Below, one piece after another: positions 62,974 to 64,000 of a stretch of 64,000 nt of DNA. The translations under genes and the position numbers were made by a program. Source of the stretch: Powellomyces hirtus (taxonomy: Eukaryota; Chytridiomycota; Chytridiomycetes; Spizellomycetales; Powellomycetaceae); NCBI GenBank assembly GCA_025526995.1, contig JAHLKG010000025.1, positions 248,001 to 312,000 on the forward strand, read 5' to 3'. Numbering within the stretch: position 1 is the first letter of the stretch; each line of letters begins with the position of its first letter. Under the pieces are notes generated by a model that was not told the DNA's origin, did no database searches, and saw only the letters and a list, made by a program, of their open reading frames with translations.

Positions 62974-64000
62974 CTAGGTTCTCTTACGTTGCCTGGCTGC
63001 TAGCCTTTGGCCGCGGTCCTCTCCGGGGTGCTCCAGGAGCCATTCTTCCAGTGCGGTCGTCCCCTTCACGTGTGCATACGGCTCCCATGTGTTCTGGGTG
63101 CTGTCGTAACCTGTCCACTTGACTAAGAACTGCTCGGTGTTCCTGTGCCATCTGGCATTTAGGATCTTGTCTACTTGGTGAGTCTCCTGACCGTCTTCGT
63201 CCTTTTCGGGCTCAGGCGGAGCGGTGACCTGTCTGTACGGGGTACCGCCTGGATCATGGTACCGTCCCAGAATGCCGACATTAAAAACTGGGTGCAACCC
63301 GGTGAACTCCTTGGGTAGTTCGAGCTCGTAGGTGTCAGGATGCGGCCCCTTGCCGCGTACTGTGAATGGCCCAATCCATTGCTCAGCCAGCTTTTTGTTC
63401 CTTGTGGTGACGCTGGTAATCGCGATACCCTCACAATGGAGTAAGACCTTGTCACCCTCTCGGTATGCTTCCGTGTGCTTCTTGCAGTCGTAGTACTTTG
63501 CCTGCTGGTCCTGTGCATCTCGGAGCCGTTGCTGCACAATGCAACTCACGTCGGCGAATTCCTTAACCCGTCTCTCCACGGCGGTTCGTGCCGATTGCCG
63601 TATCATCTCTCCGGGGTTAGGTGCTACCCATTGGTTCGGTACCCAGGGAACGCGGCCTAGGTCAATCTCGAAAGGGGATAGTCCCGTCGACGTCTGCGGC
63701 GTTCGGTTGTAGTTGTACTCGAGTGTGGGGAGTAAGCTCTTCCAGTTGGAGCCAGCATAGTCAAGAAAGGGGCCCATGAATCCCTTGATCGTCTTGATGG
63801 TGTTCTCCGCCTTGCCGTCGGTCTGTTGGTGTCGTGCCGACGAGAGTTCTTGCTTGACGTCGAGTGCCCGCATGAGGTAGCGCCAGAATTCTGATAGCCA
63901 CTTGGGGTCCCGATCGCTCACGATGGTGTGGGGTAACCCCGTGTGGCAAAATGTCTGTTCCAGAAAGAGTTGAGCCGTCTCCTGAGCTGTAGCGCGTGTG
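62974..64000 (-). CDS. Gypsy-1 second copy, integrase and chromodomain (partial)
   Basis: Open for 315 codons from 63921 down to a stop at 62974, without the frameshift found in the first copy at 25930. SDRDPKWLSEFWRYL and HQQTDGKAENTIK give the second Asp and the Glu of the integrase core; YNYNRTPQTSTGLSPFEIDL and GLHPVFNVGILGRYHD follow. The chromodomain has HQVDKILNARW and FLVKWTGYDSTQNTWEP. Upstream of 63921 the homology continues to the window edge, so the real gene is longer. Confidence 0.88.
   Translation of the reverse strand, partial: TRATAQETAQLFLEQTFCHTGLPHTIVSDRDPKWLSEFWRYLMRALDVKQELSSARHQQTDGKAENTIKTIKGFMGPFLDYAGSNWKSLLPTLEYNYNRTPQTSTGLSPFEIDLGRVPWVPNQWVAPNPGEMIRQSARTAVERRVKEFADVSCIVQQRLRDAQDQQAKYYDCKKHTEAYREGDKVLLHCEGIAITSVTTRNKKLAEQWIGPFTVRGKGPHPDTYELELPKEFTGLHPVFNVGILGRYHDPGGTPYRQVTAPPEPEKDEDGQETHQVDKILNARWHRNTEQFLVKWTGYDSTQNTWEPYAHVKGTTALEEWLLEHPGEDRGQRLAARQRKRT

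Larger units (their letters stand above)
60520..64000 (-). mobile_element. Gypsy-1 second copy, right end off-window
   Basis: Begins with the 275-bp LTR and repeats the gypsy-1 layout: polypurine tract, antisense gene, hairpin array and the end of pol on the minus strand. By eye it is over 90% identical to 22670-26200. The 5' part and the other LTR lie beyond the window. The left flank is CCTAT (60515-60519), the expected target copy to look for at the other end. Confidence 0.93.

Overview
The window looks like nuclear DNA of a filamentous fungus, most probably a basidiomycete. The grounds are single-copy genes cut by many short GT-AG introns (mostly 43-150 bp), a family set typical of fungi (MAU2/Scc4, TRK potassium transporter, neutral ceramidase, TMEM120/TMPIT), and chromodomain-bearing LTR retrotransposons. 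I cannot name the species. Protein and intron calls are read by eye; exon joins were checked for frame, but nothing was searched against a database.

The left half (1-32.3 kb) is a stack of nested transposons. A copia element (copia-1, + strand, left end off-window) has its 3' LTR at 5042-5282 and abuts a second, decayed copia element (copia-2, - strand, 5283 to about 9.7 kb), which itself holds a solo LTR with a 5-bp target duplication. After a small three-exon gene of unknown function (10458-11268) comes an inverted-repeat element split by a complete gypsy element (gypsy-2, 11950-17971, duplication CAATG). Next is a complete PIF/Harbinger transposon (18135-31277, 14-bp inverted ends, duplication TTA) with three genes; one of them is split exactly by a full-length gypsy element (gypsy-1, 22670-30554). 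A broken Tc1/mariner-type transposase follows (31.4-32.3 kb).

The middle and right part (32.6-58.7 kb) is host sequence: a TMEM120-like membrane protein gene (-), about 8.7 kb with no recognisable gene, MAU2 (+), a small unknown gene (-), about 3.8 kb without a convincing gene, a TRK potassium transporter (+), a secreted neutral ceramidase (+) and a Ser/Thr-rich gene (-). An AT-rich stretch with a 91-bp tandem duplication and a zinc-knuckle gene remnant leads to a second copy of gypsy-1 (60520 to beyond the window end).

The most unusual material is in the gypsy-1 family. Between pol and the 3' LTR both copies carry a four-exon gene on the opposite strand, coding for a cysteine/histidine-rich protein of about 157 residues. 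Next to it is an array of about twenty small hairpins with different 5-6 bp stems but nearly the same 3-base loop (CCA). The Harbinger element is also notable: a 12-bp palindrome, GACTACGTAGTC, is scattered through its coding, intron and non-coding parts, and an 86-bp perfect palindrome lies near its right end. Both copia families carry a chromodomain between integrase and reverse transcriptase, a place where I would not expect one.
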